Made by a program: the position numbers and the translations under genes. From positions 1 through 14,007 of the forward strand of contig CAKPNF010000021.1 in assembly GCA_934168305.1 (NCBI GenBank): DNA of 14,007 nucleotides, read 5' to 3'. The stretch comes from an uncultured Clostridia bacterium (GTDB taxonomy: Bacteria; Bacillota; Clostridia; TANB77; CAG-508). Position 1 is the stretch's first letter; every line of letters starts with the position of its first letter. The notes beneath the pieces were generated by a model, which had not been told where the DNA came from, did not search any database, and worked only from the letters and a program-made list of their open reading frames with translations. Below are positions 1-7,688 of the stretch, piece after piece.

Positions 1-95
1 TTTGCAGATTGTGTTTTTTTATTTTCTTACAGTATCAGCGGTTAGCTGTTCGTGTTGTTTTCTGACACCCAAGGACTGGGCCTCAACTTATTAAA
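1..95. other. Non-coding segment of raised GC with small hairpins
   Basis: No convincing gene is seen here. The part from about 26 to 90 is clearly richer in G and C than the surrounding intergenic DNA, and it contains three consecutive short inverted repeats: CAGC/GCTG (36-39 with 45-48), GTGT/ACAC (52-55 with 65-68) and CCCA/TGGG (68-71 with 77-80). Short open frames cross it on both strands, but none has a start codon with a ribosome binding site. It could be the edge of a structured RNA or the leader of a gene beyond the left edge. I do not recognise a known RNA family. Confidence 0.3.
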
Positions 96-123
96 AGCAA
101 GTGGTTATCAATAATCACTTGCT
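93..123 (-). terminator. Rho-independent terminator of the 167-874 gene
   Basis: On the minus strand the arms AGCAAGTG and CACTTGCT (plus positions 96-103 and 116-123) pair perfectly. The stem can extend inward through a G-U pair and further A-T pairs. A TTTT tract follows directly on the minus strand. The hairpin lies about 45 bp downstream of the stop codon of the 167-874 gene and probably ends that transcript. Confidence 0.65.
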
Positions 124-166
124 AAAAATTTTATTATTCTCTTAAATTTTACAATATAACATTTCT

Positions 167-874
167 TTATTTTTCACTATTTAATACTTCATAATTATCT
201 AAATTTGGTCTTTCTACATCTTTATCTGTTACTACATCTAATTTTACATTTCTATTGCAATCTAATTTTATTAATCCCATAGCACTATAATCAATTCTTT
301 TCATTATTAAGCCTGTATCCTTATCAATGTAAAAGATTGTTGGATTTACTTTAGTATTATCTTTATTCCATACTTGAACAAGTATAGTCATTCTTCCATT
401 ATACTGCTTTTCACCTAAATATTCAAAATTAGTATTAAAAGTTTTTTCATCAGCAATTATTGAATAGTCAAAACCTTTTTGATTATATAAAACTGTTTCA
501 TCACCATAATTATAATAACTTTTTAAAGATGTAACACCTGCATTTTTTCCCATTATACTAATTACTTCATCTGTATTATAATTTTCCCATCTTAAAATAT
601 TACCATTGCTTACACATTTTATAACACCATCTTTTATATAATATTCTGTTTTAATTTCATTTACTTTTTTAAATAATATATATTCTTCAGAAGAATAATA
701 ATAATTTGAACATTCTTCTCCTTTTTTTAATAATGTAACAACTTCCTCTCTTGTCATTGTATTATCTTTATTTAAAATTCCATTAAAGTGTAAAATTGTA
801 AAATAAATTAATGTAATTAGTAATAATGATAATATTATGATTCCAATAATTTTAAATATTTTTTTCATTTTCAT
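167..874 (-). CDS. Membrane-anchored extracellular protein, LolA/sorting-protein-like C-terminus
   Basis: This 235-residue protein has a lysine-rich N-terminus (MKMKK) and one hydrophobic helix at about residues 7-28, with no lipobox cysteine, so it is probably an uncleaved N-terminal anchor with the rest outside the cell. The C-terminal half contains a beta-rich stretch with a YIDKDTGLIMKR-type segment. That resembles the 'D-x-x-T-G-L-x-x-x' hairpin of LolA-fold and outer-membrane-lipoprotein-sorting-like domains in Gram-positive extracellular proteins. This similarity is only a motif-level impression. The start at 874 is supported by AGGGGG seven bases upstream; a second Met two codons later is less well placed. 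It is last in the minus-strand series but has its own promoter (909-938) and terminator (93-123), so it is probably a single-gene unit. The function is unknown. Confidence 0.75.
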   Translation of the reverse strand: MKMKKIFKIIGIIILSLLLITLIYFTILHFNGILNKDNTMTREEVVTLLKKGEECSNYYYSSEEYILFKKVNEIKTEYYIKDGVIKCVSNGNILRWENYNTDEVISIMGKNAGVTSLKSYYNYGDETVLYNQKGFDYSIIADEKTFNTNFEYLGEKQYNGRMTILVQVWNKDNTKVNPTIFYIDKDTGLIMKRIDYSAMGLIKLDCNRNVKLDVVTDKDVERPNLDNYEVLNSEK

Positions 875-908
875 ATAAATTCCCCCTTTTCATTTGTGCA
901 ACCTAGCC

Positions 909-938
909 ATCATAAGCATATAAGTGTATAAATTGCAA
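909..938 (-). promoter_or_regulatory. Sigma-A-type promoter for the 167-874 gene
   Basis: Reading the minus strand, TTGCAA (933-938) is followed after 18 bp by TATGAT (909-914), a good match to TTGACA/TATAAT. The predicted start of transcription is about 28 nt upstream of the 874 start codon, leaving room for the AGGGGG ribosome binding site. It lies in the 123-bp gap after the CYTH gene. Confidence 0.5.
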
Positions 939-997
939 AACATTTTTTTCTAAATTTTTAAGTTATGCTCCACAAAGATATACTAGATATTTAGGCT

Positions 998-1489
998 TTA
1001 TTTAAAATATTTTTCATCATATTTATCAATTTTTGATAACAAAGTATTATCATATCTTTTATCAAATGATATATCTTCTCCCATCCATTCTGGTTTCTTA
1101 AAATTTTCTGAATCATTCAAATTTTTAAATTCTACTTCTGAAAATATAAGCCCTTCTAAATTCCCATGAAACACATCAACTTCTGCTATTAATTTGTTTT
1201 CAATCGGTATTTTGTATCTTGTCTTAATAATCATATTATTATCAACCTTTGAAACTAAATGCTTATAATTTTCTTTTGTAAGTGGCATTTCATATTCTAT
1301 ATTTTGTATTGCCTTTTGTTCAACAATATTTTTATCTTTCCATTTGTAATTTAGTGTATAAATATCATCATTTTTTCTAATTCTAACCGTTGGTTTTATA
1401 CATAAATATCCTTGTTCAATTTCTGTCTTTTCATATTTTTCAATATTATCTGGAAGTTTTAAAATTTTAAATTTTCTTTCTATTTCCAT
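998..1489 (-). CDS. CYTH-domain protein (triphosphate tunnel metalloenzyme family)
   Basis: This 163-residue protein is a single CYTH domain, close to the usual length of stand-alone bacterial members. The N-terminus carries the defining ExExK signature (E2, E4, K6). It is followed by a basic strand with R36 and R38, and acidic strand motifs AEVDVF and SEVEF that would bind divalent metal inside the beta-tunnel. Near the C-terminus a DKRYDN segment matches the typical ending of the fold. Family members include class IV adenylate cyclases, thiamine triphosphatases and inorganic triphosphatases; sequence alone does not say which, and in Clostridia tripolyphosphatase activity is the known precedent. 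GGAGG six bases upstream fixes the start. It follows the bile salt hydrolase gene at a 69-bp distance containing an inverted repeat (1527-1552), so it may be cotranscribed or separately controlled. Confidence 0.85.
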   Translation of the reverse strand: MEIERKFKILKLPDNIEKYEKTEIEQGYLCIKPTVRIRKNDDIYTLNYKWKDKNIVEQKAIQNIEYEMPLTKENYKHLVSKVDNNMIIKTRYKIPIENKLIAEVDVFHGNLEGLIFSEVEFKNLNDSENFKKPEWMGEDISFDKRYDNTLLSKIDKYDEKYFK

Positions 1490-1526
1490 TTTGCTCCTCC
1501 ATTTCTATATCAATATTGGCACCAAG

Positions 1527-1552
1527 TTAATATGTGGCTTGTGACATATTAA
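1527..1552. repeat. Perfect 9-bp inverted repeat upstream of the CYTH gene
   Basis: TTAATATGT (1527-1535) and ACATATTAA (1544-1552) are perfect inverted copies around an 8-bp spacer. The repeat sits between the stop codon of the bile salt hydrolase gene and the start of the CYTH gene. No T-tract follows on the minus strand, so it is not a classic terminator. It could be an operator or an mRNA hairpin. A smaller inverted repeat, TTGG-CA-CCAA, lies next to it at 1516-1525. Confidence 0.4.
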
Positions 1553-1558
1553 AACAAA

Positions 1559-2533
1559 CTAATTTTGTACTTTAATCTGTTCATCTATTATCAATGAATA
1601 CTTAATAACTTTATCTCCATCCAACTTTTCCTTATGCATATCAATTGCAGTAATTTGATGATTATTATAAGTTGTATAATAATAAATTCCCTTATTTGCA
1701 TTACAACAAGAAGTATATAATGTTATCTCATATTTACCTTTATCAACTTCACAACATCCTCTTTGTTGGTCAACCGAATTAAGAATATGAAAAAATTGAC
1801 TAACACTCTCTTTCTCATCATCTCCAGAAATTGAATTCATTTTTATGAACGCTACTCTTATAAATCTAGATTGTGAAGATAAATCTCCTGGTAATCCTAT
1901 TGCACCCATTCCTCGGCTATATTGATTTAGTTCTAATCCTTTTGCAAAAGTACTATCTGGCGTACTAGTTGATAAATTTCTGTAATTATTTAATGCAAAC
2001 ATTTGCTTATCAAATGGTGGATTGTTCGTTAATACACCAACCGGATTGTCATATATTTTTATTCCTTCTTTTACTGATTCTACCACTATACACTCTTCTT
2101 TATCTGCAATAATCCAATGTAATTGTGCAAGAGGTAATTTATCGTTAAATGGAATATTGATAAAATTCATTTTTTCAATTAGTATACGTGCTTCATTTAC
2201 TGATGCACATTTACCTAAAATCCATGGAATAAATTCAAATTGGGTTATATTGTATTTTTCTTTGATTTCTTCATGATAATATGCATTACCTACAAAATTT
2301 AATCCTGCAATTCCAAGTCCTTTTTCATTTACAGCATCATAATATAAAGGATATTCTTCTACAACATGTGCCATGCCAATCATTGCATAATGATTTTCCA
2401 TTACATCTTCTTTTCTAAAATAAAATGGATAGTTTCTTGGAGTAATTGTAACTTCATCTCCATAAGAAAATTCATAATCTAATGTACGTCCAAAATAAAA
2501 ATCTTTAGTTTTATAAGTTGCTGCTGTACACAT
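1559..2533 (-). CDS. bsh: Choloylglycine (bile salt) hydrolase, Ntn-hydrolase family
   Basis: This 324-residue protein belongs to the choloylglycine hydrolase / penicillin V acylase family. The family hydrolyses the amide bond of glycine- or taurine-conjugated bile acids. Removal of Met1 exposes the nucleophile Cys2 (N-terminus MCT). The expected catalytic set is present: R16 and D19 (GRTLD), N79 (GLNF), N170/N171 (LTNNP) and R223 (SRFIRV). From memory, the C-terminal half, including GLPGD, FFHILN, YTSC, GIYYY and AIDM, closely resembles the Clostridium perfringens bile salt hydrolase (329 residues). That favours bile salt over penicillin V, though the two cannot be separated firmly by eye. 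There is no signal peptide, so it should be cytoplasmic. AGGAGG lies about seven bases before the start. The gene starts only 12 bp after metK, suggesting readthrough from the dnaE-metK transcript. Confidence 0.9.
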   Translation of the reverse strand: MCTAATYKTKDFYFGRTLDYEFSYGDEVTITPRNYPFYFRKEDVMENHYAMIGMAHVVEEYPLYYDAVNEKGLGIAGLNFVGNAYYHEEIKEKYNITQFEFIPWILGKCASVNEARILIEKMNFINIPFNDKLPLAQLHWIIADKEECIVVESVKEGIKIYDNPVGVLTNNPPFDKQMFALNNYRNLSTSTPDSTFAKGLELNQYSRGMGAIGLPGDLSSQSRFIRVAFIKMNSISGDDEKESVSQFFHILNSVDQQRGCCEVDKGKYEITLYTSCCNANKGIYYYTTYNNHQITAIDMHKEKLDGDKVIKYSLIIDEQIKVQN

Positions 2534-2545
2534 AAATATTCCTCC

Positions 2546-3688
2546 TTAAAATTTTATTATTTTCTCCCAAGTAAGATTTTCTTTTCCAAAATGTCCATAA
2601 TTTGTTGTTTCTCTATAAATTGGTTTTCGCAAATCTAAATAATTTATTATTCCTCTTGGAGTTAAATCAAATCTATCATTTATTTTATTTACTATCTCAT
2701 CTTCTGGAATAGTGTTTGTTTCAAAGGTATTTACATATATTGCTACAGGTTTTGCAACTCCTATACTGTATGCTAATTGTATTTCACATCTTTTTGCATA
2801 TCCATTTGCCACAATATTTTTTGCAATAAATCTTGCCATATAAGAAGCAGATCTGTCTACCTTTGTTGCGTCTTTTCCTGAAAAAGCTCCTCCACCATGT
2901 CTTGCAAAGCCACCATAAGTATCTACTATTATTTTTCTTCCTGTTAGTCCACTATCTCCTAATGGTCCTCCTATTACAAATCTTCCTGTTGGATTTATAA
3001 AATATTTTGTATTATTATCTAATAATTTGCTTGGTACTGTTGGTTTTATAACTTTTTCTATTACATCTTTTTTCAATTTTTGCATATCCGCTTCTGGCAA
3101 ATGTTGTGTAGAAATAACTATTGTATCTACTCTTTTTGGTAACTCGTCATCATATTCTACTGTAACTTGTACTTTTCCATCTGGTCTTAAATAATTTATT
3201 ATGTTCTCTTTTCTTACTTGTGCTAATCTTTTTGCTAATTTATGTGCTAATGTAATAGGAAGTGGCATTAATTCTTCTGTTTCATTGCATGCATATCCAA
3301 ACATTATTCCTTGGTCTCCTGCGCCTTCTGATTCAATGTTTTCTCCTTCTTTATCTTCTAATGATTTGTCTACTCCCTGTGCTATATCTGGTGATTGTTT
3401 TGATAAATTTATTTTTATTGAACATGTCCTATAATCTATATCATATTCACTGTTTTCGTAACCTACTTCTTTTATTGTGTTTCTTACAACTTTTTCTATA
3501 TCTACATTTGCTGTTGATGTTATTTCTCCTGTTATATATATTTCACCTTTTCCAGCAACAGTTTCACATGCTACTCTTGCATTTTTATCTTCTTTTAGAT
3601 AACTGTCTAATATGCTATCTGATATATAATCACATAGTTTGTCTGGATGCCCTTCTGTAACACTTTCTGATGTAAATAATTTTTTCAT
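2546..3688 (-). CDS. metK: S-adenosylmethionine synthetase
   Basis: MetK makes S-adenosylmethionine from methionine and ATP in the cytoplasm. The protein read from the ATG at 3688 has 380 residues, within the normal bacterial range. Visible motifs are TEGHPDK (H14, D16, K17; ATP and metal binding), the first family signature GAGDQGIMFGYA (residues 122-133) and the second signature GGGAFSGKD (265-273), all intact. The open frame extends 17 codons upstream to 3739, overlapping the end of dnaE. The 3688 start is preferred because the family begins at MKKLFTSES and because AAAGGAT lies nine bases upstream. The gene begins 37 bp after the dnaE stop and no promoter stands out there, so it is probably cotranscribed with dnaE. 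This gap is too short for the SAM riboswitch often found before metK in Gram-positive bacteria. Confidence 0.95.
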   Translation of the reverse strand: MKKLFTSESVTEGHPDKLCDYISDSILDSYLKEDKNARVACETVAGKGEIYITGEITSTANVDIEKVVRNTIKEVGYENSEYDIDYRTCSIKINLSKQSPDIAQGVDKSLEDKEGENIESEGAGDQGIMFGYACNETEELMPLPITLAHKLAKRLAQVRKENIINYLRPDGKVQVTVEYDDELPKRVDTIVISTQHLPEADMQKLKKDVIEKVIKPTVPSKLLDNNTKYFINPTGRFVIGGPLGDSGLTGRKIIVDTYGGFARHGGGAFSGKDATKVDRSASYMARFIAKNIVANGYAKRCEIQLAYSIGVAKPVAIYVNTFETNTIPEDEIVNKINDRFDLTPRGIINYLDLRKPIYRETTNYGHFGKENLTWEKIIKF

Positions 3689-3725
3689 TTTTATCAATCC
3701 TTTCATATTTTTAACGTATATTGTC

Positions 3726-6700
3726 TCAAATTTCATCAAAGATTTTCTTTATTTCATCATTGTAATAAATAGCTCCACACGGTCTAATATCATCACCAAT
3801 TTTAACTTGAATATTCATATTGTTTTTATCGCCAGAAAAATATTTAATAGTGCATCTTAATTTTTCTTTCTGTTCTTCTGTGTAATTGGTAATATCAAAT
3901 GTTACAACTTTTGGTTTTTCTTCTCCTAAATCTTTTATTTCATTCGCTATTATTGTTGGTGCTTGGTCTTCTCTTATGCTTAAACGTCCATCAATAACTA
4001 CAATATTTTCTTCAATAAGACTTTTTCCTGCTCCTATAACTGCATTTTCAAAAGCTATTATTTCAACTGTTCCATATAAATCTTCTACTGTTATAAATGC
4101 CATTATTTTATTGTTTTTTGTGTATTTTCTTTTTATTGATGTTATTATTCCTGCATATTTCACTTTTTGTCCATCTATAAATTTAGGCTTTGTTGTTTGT
4201 ATTTGCGTGTTTTCTTCAATATCACTTGTGTTTGTTTGTTCGTTTATTTGTAGTAAGTCTAAACTACTTATGTTTGTTGTATGCATTATTTGCTCTCTAA
4301 AGTTTTCTAATGGATGTCCTGATATGTATATTCCAAGCATTTCTTTTTCCATTGACAATAGTTCTCTTTCTGGTAGTTCTTCTTGTTCTTTAAATTGATA
4401 TTTCTGTTTTTCTCTTTCTTCTTTTTCTTGTTCTGTTCCTATATCAAACATTGATACTTGTCCACTAAATCCTTTTTTCTTTCCACTTTGTATTGTATCC
4501 ATTATTGTTTCAAATGATGCTAATAGTGTTGCTCTTGTTTGTTCGAATTCGTCAAATACTCCTGCTTTTATTAAACTTTCTATGCATTTTTTGTTTACTT
4601 GTGTATCTGCTATTCTTTCACAAAAGTCAATAAAGCTTTTATATTCTCCATTTTCTTGTCTTTCTTTTACTATATTTTCAACTGGAACTGTTCCAACATT
4701 TTTTATTGCTCCAAGCCCAAAACGTATCTTACCTGTCTTTTTTTCCTTTTCTACATTTTCTATTTCAACTGTGAAATTTTCAAAGCTTTTATTTATATCT
4801 GGTTTTAATATTTGTATTCCAAGTCTTTTACATTCGTCTATATATTGTGGCGCTTTATCTAAATTTCCTAAGTAACTATTTAAAGTTGCTGCCATAAATT
4901 CTGCTGGATAATATGCCTTTAAATATGCTGTTCTGTATGATACTACTGCATAGCATGCAGCATGTGATTTGTTAAATGCGTATTTTGCAAATTCTGACAT
5001 TTCGTCAAATATTTTATTTGCAGATTCTTCATCTATTCCATTCCTAACACATCCTGGGACAACTATGTTTCCATCTTCATCTACTTGTCCATGTATAAAT
5101 ACTTCTCTTTCTTTTGCCATTACATCTAGTTTTTTCTTTCCCATTGCTCTACGTACTAAGTCTGCTCTTCCCATAGAGTATCCTGCCAAATCTCTTACTA
5201 TTTGCATAACTTGTTCTTGGTATACCATGCATCCATACGTTACATTTAATATTGGCTCTAAACTTGGATGTGTGTATTCATTGTGTCCTGGATTTTGTTT
5301 TCCTCTTATATATCTTGGTATTTGGTCCATTGGTCCAGGTCTATATAAAGAAACACCTGCTATTAAATCTTCCAAACAGTCTGGCTTTAATTCTTTCATA
5401 AAGTTTGTCATACCTTGTGACTCGAATTGGAATATTCCAGATGTATTTCCTTCTTGCCATAATTTGTATACTTTTGGATCATTCATATTTTGGTCAAATT
5501 CTATATCTATTCCGTAATTATGTTTTACCATATTTATTGTATTTTGGATTACTGATAAATTTCTTAATCCCAAAAAGTCCATTTTTAAAAGTCCTAATTC
5601 TTCAAGTGTTGTCATTATATATTGTGTGTTGATTTGCCCATCTCTTACATAAAGTGGCACATAAGTATCTACTGGGTCTTTTGTTATAACAACTCCACAT
5701 GCATGTGTAGATGCCTGTCTTGGCATTCCTTCTAATGCCATTGCTATATCTAATATTTTTTTAACTTGCTCATCTGTTTCATATCTTTCCTTTAATTCTT
5801 TGTTCTGTTCTAATGCTTTTGCAATTGTGATATGTATTTCATTTGGTATCATTTTTGCTAAGCTATCCGCTTCTGCGTATGGATAGTCCAAAACTCTTGC
5901 AACATCTCTTATTACCATTTTTGCCGCCATTGTTCCAAATGTGATTATTTGTGATACATGGTCATGTCCATATTTTCTTGCAACATAGTCTATAACTTCT
6001 TGTCTTCTTTCATCTGAAAAATCAACGTCAAAATCTGGCATACTTATTCTTTCTGGATTTAAGAATCTTTCAAATAGTAGTCCATATTGTATTGGGTCTA
6101 TATCTGTTATTTCAATTGCATATGCTAATATTGACCCTGCACCTGAACCTCTTCCTGGTCCTACTGGTATTCCATTTGTTTTTGCGTAGTGTATAAAATC
6201 CCAAACTATTAAATAGTAATCTACATATCCCATTTTTTTGATAATACTAAGCTCATAGTCTGCTCTTTTTTGTATTTCTTCTGATAAATTTTTTCCATAT
6301 CTTTTCTCTAAACCTTTGTCACACAATTCTTTTAAGAAATCATAATGTGTTGGATATTCTGGTGGTACATCATAATTTGGCAGTATTGTGTGTCCGAATT
6401 CGAATTCTACATTACATTGCTCTGCTATTTTTACTGTATTTTCTATTGCGTCTGGAAATGCTGAAAAATATTCAGACATTTCTTCTGGTGATTTTACATA
6501 TAGTTCTTCAGTATCAAACTTCATTCTGTCTTCGTCACTCATTCTTTTTCCTGTTTGAATACATAACAATACTTCATGATTATACGCATCTTCTCTTTTT
6601 AAGTAATGTGCATCATTTGTTGCAACTAATGGAATATCTAGCTTTCTTGCTAATTGTACTAATTTTTGATTTGCTAAGACTTGTTCTCTTATTCCGTTAT

Positions 6701-7226
6701 TTTGAATTTCTATATAATAGTCTCCTCCAAAAACTTTTTTATGCCATAGGGCAACTTGTTCTGCTTTTTCCGTATTTCCATTTAAAAGTGCTTGATTGAC
6801 CTCTCCTGCTAAACATGCACTTAAGCATATTATTCCTTCACAGTATTTTTCAAGTATATCATGGTCTATACGTGGTTTGTAATAATATCCATCAACAAAC
6901 CCTAATGAAACTAATTTACTTAGATTTTTATATCCTTGATTGTTTTTTGCAAGTAATATTAAGTGATAGTATTTGTTGTCAATTCCTGGCTCTTTGTCAA
7001 ATCTTGTACGTGGTGCAACATAAACTTCACATCCTATTATTGGTTTTACTCCTTCTTTTTTGCATGCTTTGTAAAAGTCTATTGCTCCATACATCACTCC
7101 ATGGTCTGTTATGGCTATTGCATCCATTCCTAATTCTTTTGCTCTTACTGGTAAGTCTTTTATTCTATTTGCTCCGTCTAATAAACTGAATTCACTGTGT
7201 ATGTGTAAATGTACAAATTTTGACAT
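3726..7226 (-). CDS. dnaE: DNA polymerase III subunit alpha (DnaE)
   Basis: This 1166-residue replicative polymerase subunit is full length. The N-terminal PHP domain shows its metal-site residues (H6, H8, H10 in HLHIHS; D41-H42; E67; D205 and H207), so the domain looks intact rather than degenerate. The polymerase core has GPGRGS (356-361) and the catalytic aspartates D398/D400 in PDFDVDF, with the third, D550, in KMDFLGLR. A likely internal clamp-binding motif QVSMF lies at 923-927, much like its place in E. coli alpha. An OB-fold follows at about 1025-1110. This order (PHP, palm/fingers, clamp motif, OB) is that of DnaE, not PolC, which would carry an inserted exonuclease; Firmicutes normally have both. 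AAGGAGA lies about ten bases before the start. The gene has its own promoter (7271-7300) and leads into metK. Confidence 0.97.
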   Translation of the reverse strand: MSKFVHLHIHSEFSLLDGANRIKDLPVRAKELGMDAIAITDHGVMYGAIDFYKACKKEGVKPIIGCEVYVAPRTRFDKEPGIDNKYYHLILLAKNNQGYKNLSKLVSLGFVDGYYYKPRIDHDILEKYCEGIICLSACLAGEVNQALLNGNTEKAEQVALWHKKVFGGDYYIEIQNNGIREQVLANQKLVQLARKLDIPLVATNDAHYLKREDAYNHEVLLCIQTGKRMSDEDRMKFDTEELYVKSPEEMSEYFSAFPDAIENTVKIAEQCNVEFEFGHTILPNYDVPPEYPTHYDFLKELCDKGLEKRYGKNLSEEIQKRADYELSIIKKMGYVDYYLIVWDFIHYAKTNGIPVGPGRGSGAGSILAYAIEITDIDPIQYGLLFERFLNPERISMPDFDVDFSDERRQEVIDYVARKYGHDHVSQIITFGTMAAKMVIRDVARVLDYPYAEADSLAKMIPNEIHITIAKALEQNKELKERYETDEQVKKILDIAMALEGMPRQASTHACGVVITKDPVDTYVPLYVRDGQINTQYIMTTLEELGLLKMDFLGLRNLSVIQNTINMVKHNYGIDIEFDQNMNDPKVYKLWQEGNTSGIFQFESQGMTNFMKELKPDCLEDLIAGVSLYRPGPMDQIPRYIRGKQNPGHNEYTHPSLEPILNVTYGCMVYQEQVMQIVRDLAGYSMGRADLVRRAMGKKKLDVMAKEREVFIHGQVDEDGNIVVPGCVRNGIDEESANKIFDEMSEFAKYAFNKSHAACYAVVSYRTAYLKAYYPAEFMAATLNSYLGNLDKAPQYIDECKRLGIQILKPDINKSFENFTVEIENVEKEKKTGKIRFGLGAIKNVGTVPVENIVKERQENGEYKSFIDFCERIADTQVNKKCIESLIKAGVFDEFEQTRATLLASFETIMDTIQSGKKKGFSGQVSMFDIGTEQEKEEREKQKYQFKEQEELPERELLSMEKEMLGIYISGHPLENFREQIMHTTNISSLDLLQINEQTNTSDIEENTQIQTTKPKFIDGQKVKYAGIITSIKRKYTKNNKIMAFITVEDLYGTVEIIAFENAVIGAGKSLIEENIVVIDGRLSIREDQAPTIIANEIKDLGEEKPKVVTFDITNYTEEQKEKLRCTIKYFSGDKNNMNIQVKIGDDIRPCGAIYYNDEIKKIFDEI

Positions 7227-7270
7227 TTTTATTCCATTCTCCTTTTTGTGTTATATATTCGTTTTGTTGA

Positions 7271-7300
7271 ATTATATCATATATTTCTTTTATGTGTAAA
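7271..7300 (-). promoter_or_regulatory. Sigma-A-type promoter for dnaE(-metK-bsh)
   Basis: On the minus strand TTTACA (7295-7300) is separated by 18 bp from a perfect TATAAT (7271-7276). It lies just downstream of the terminator of the preceding gene and would give a leader of about 37 nt before dnaE, with room for the AAGGAGA site but not for a large riboswitch. Confidence 0.65.
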
Positions 7301-7312
7301 TATTTAATAAAA

Positions 7313-7340
7313 GAAAAAAGCCCAAATTTTGAGCTTTTCC
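7313..7340 (-). terminator. Rho-independent terminator of the small gene upstream of dnaE
   Basis: Minus-strand RNA can form a continuous 10-bp stem from AAAAGCUCAA with UUGGGCUUUU (one U-G pair, 3-nt loop), with a further U-rich tail. It lies 27 bp after the stop codon at 7367 and before the dnaE promoter, separating the two transcription units. Confidence 0.75.
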
Positions 7341-7366
7341 CTAAAATAAAGTTTTTACATTTTACA

Positions 7367-7681
7367 TTATTTTGCACAATATCTTTCTAATATTGACCAA
7401 ATAATACTGTGTCTGCGCATTATTTTCATCAGTTTTTCATTACCATTTATAGTATATACTATACTTGGTACATCTTGAGTTTCGTTAATGTCCTGGTTGA
7501 TAAAAATTTTTTCTACTTCTGGTATAATTTCAACCATTGATTTTGAAATTTCGTTATCACCTAACACTGCGAACCCTTTTCTTATGCCGTCGAACATATC
7601 ATAGAAATCTTTTCTATTTATTTCTTTTTTATGTTCTTCGCCATCTTTTTTCCAACTGTAAATAATTGCTGTTTCTTTCAT
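7367..7681 (-). CDS. Small conserved-looking protein of unknown function
   Basis: I do not recognise this 104-residue protein. It has no signal peptide or membrane helix and is probably cytoplasmic, with a mixed charged composition (many K, E and D), a likely beta-strand start (AIIYSW) and a helical C-terminal end containing IMRRHSIIWSILERY. The frame also opens at an ATG six bases further upstream (7687). I choose 7681 because GGAGG then sits eight bases before the ATG, whereas it is only two bases from 7687. The gene is a monocistronic unit, with its own promoter (7776-7804) and terminator (7313-7340), and is transcribed divergently from uvrB. Its roughly 88-nt leader contains a possible leader peptide and competing RNA helices that could mask the ribosome binding site, so its translation is probably regulated. 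Confidence 0.7.
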   Translation of the reverse strand: MKETAIIYSWKKDGEEHKKEINRKDFYDMFDGIRKGFAVLGDNEISKSMVEIIPEVEKIFINQDINETQDVPSIVYTINGNEKLMKIMRRHSIIWSILERYCAK

Positions 7682-7688
7682 TTTCATT

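Noticed and set aside
3262..3660. Long leucine-rich open frame on the plus strand opposite metK (similar ones opposite dnaE and rsgA)
   Set aside because: It is an antisense shadow of an AT-rich, well-conserved gene. The composition (Leu/Phe/Ile runs) is what the complement of such codons gives, and there is no ribosome binding site or recognisable domain.
7192..7377. 61-codon minus-strand frame overlapping the start of dnaE
   Set aside because: It runs across a terminator and the dnaE promoter, has no ribosome binding site, and overlaps the PHP domain coding start in another frame.
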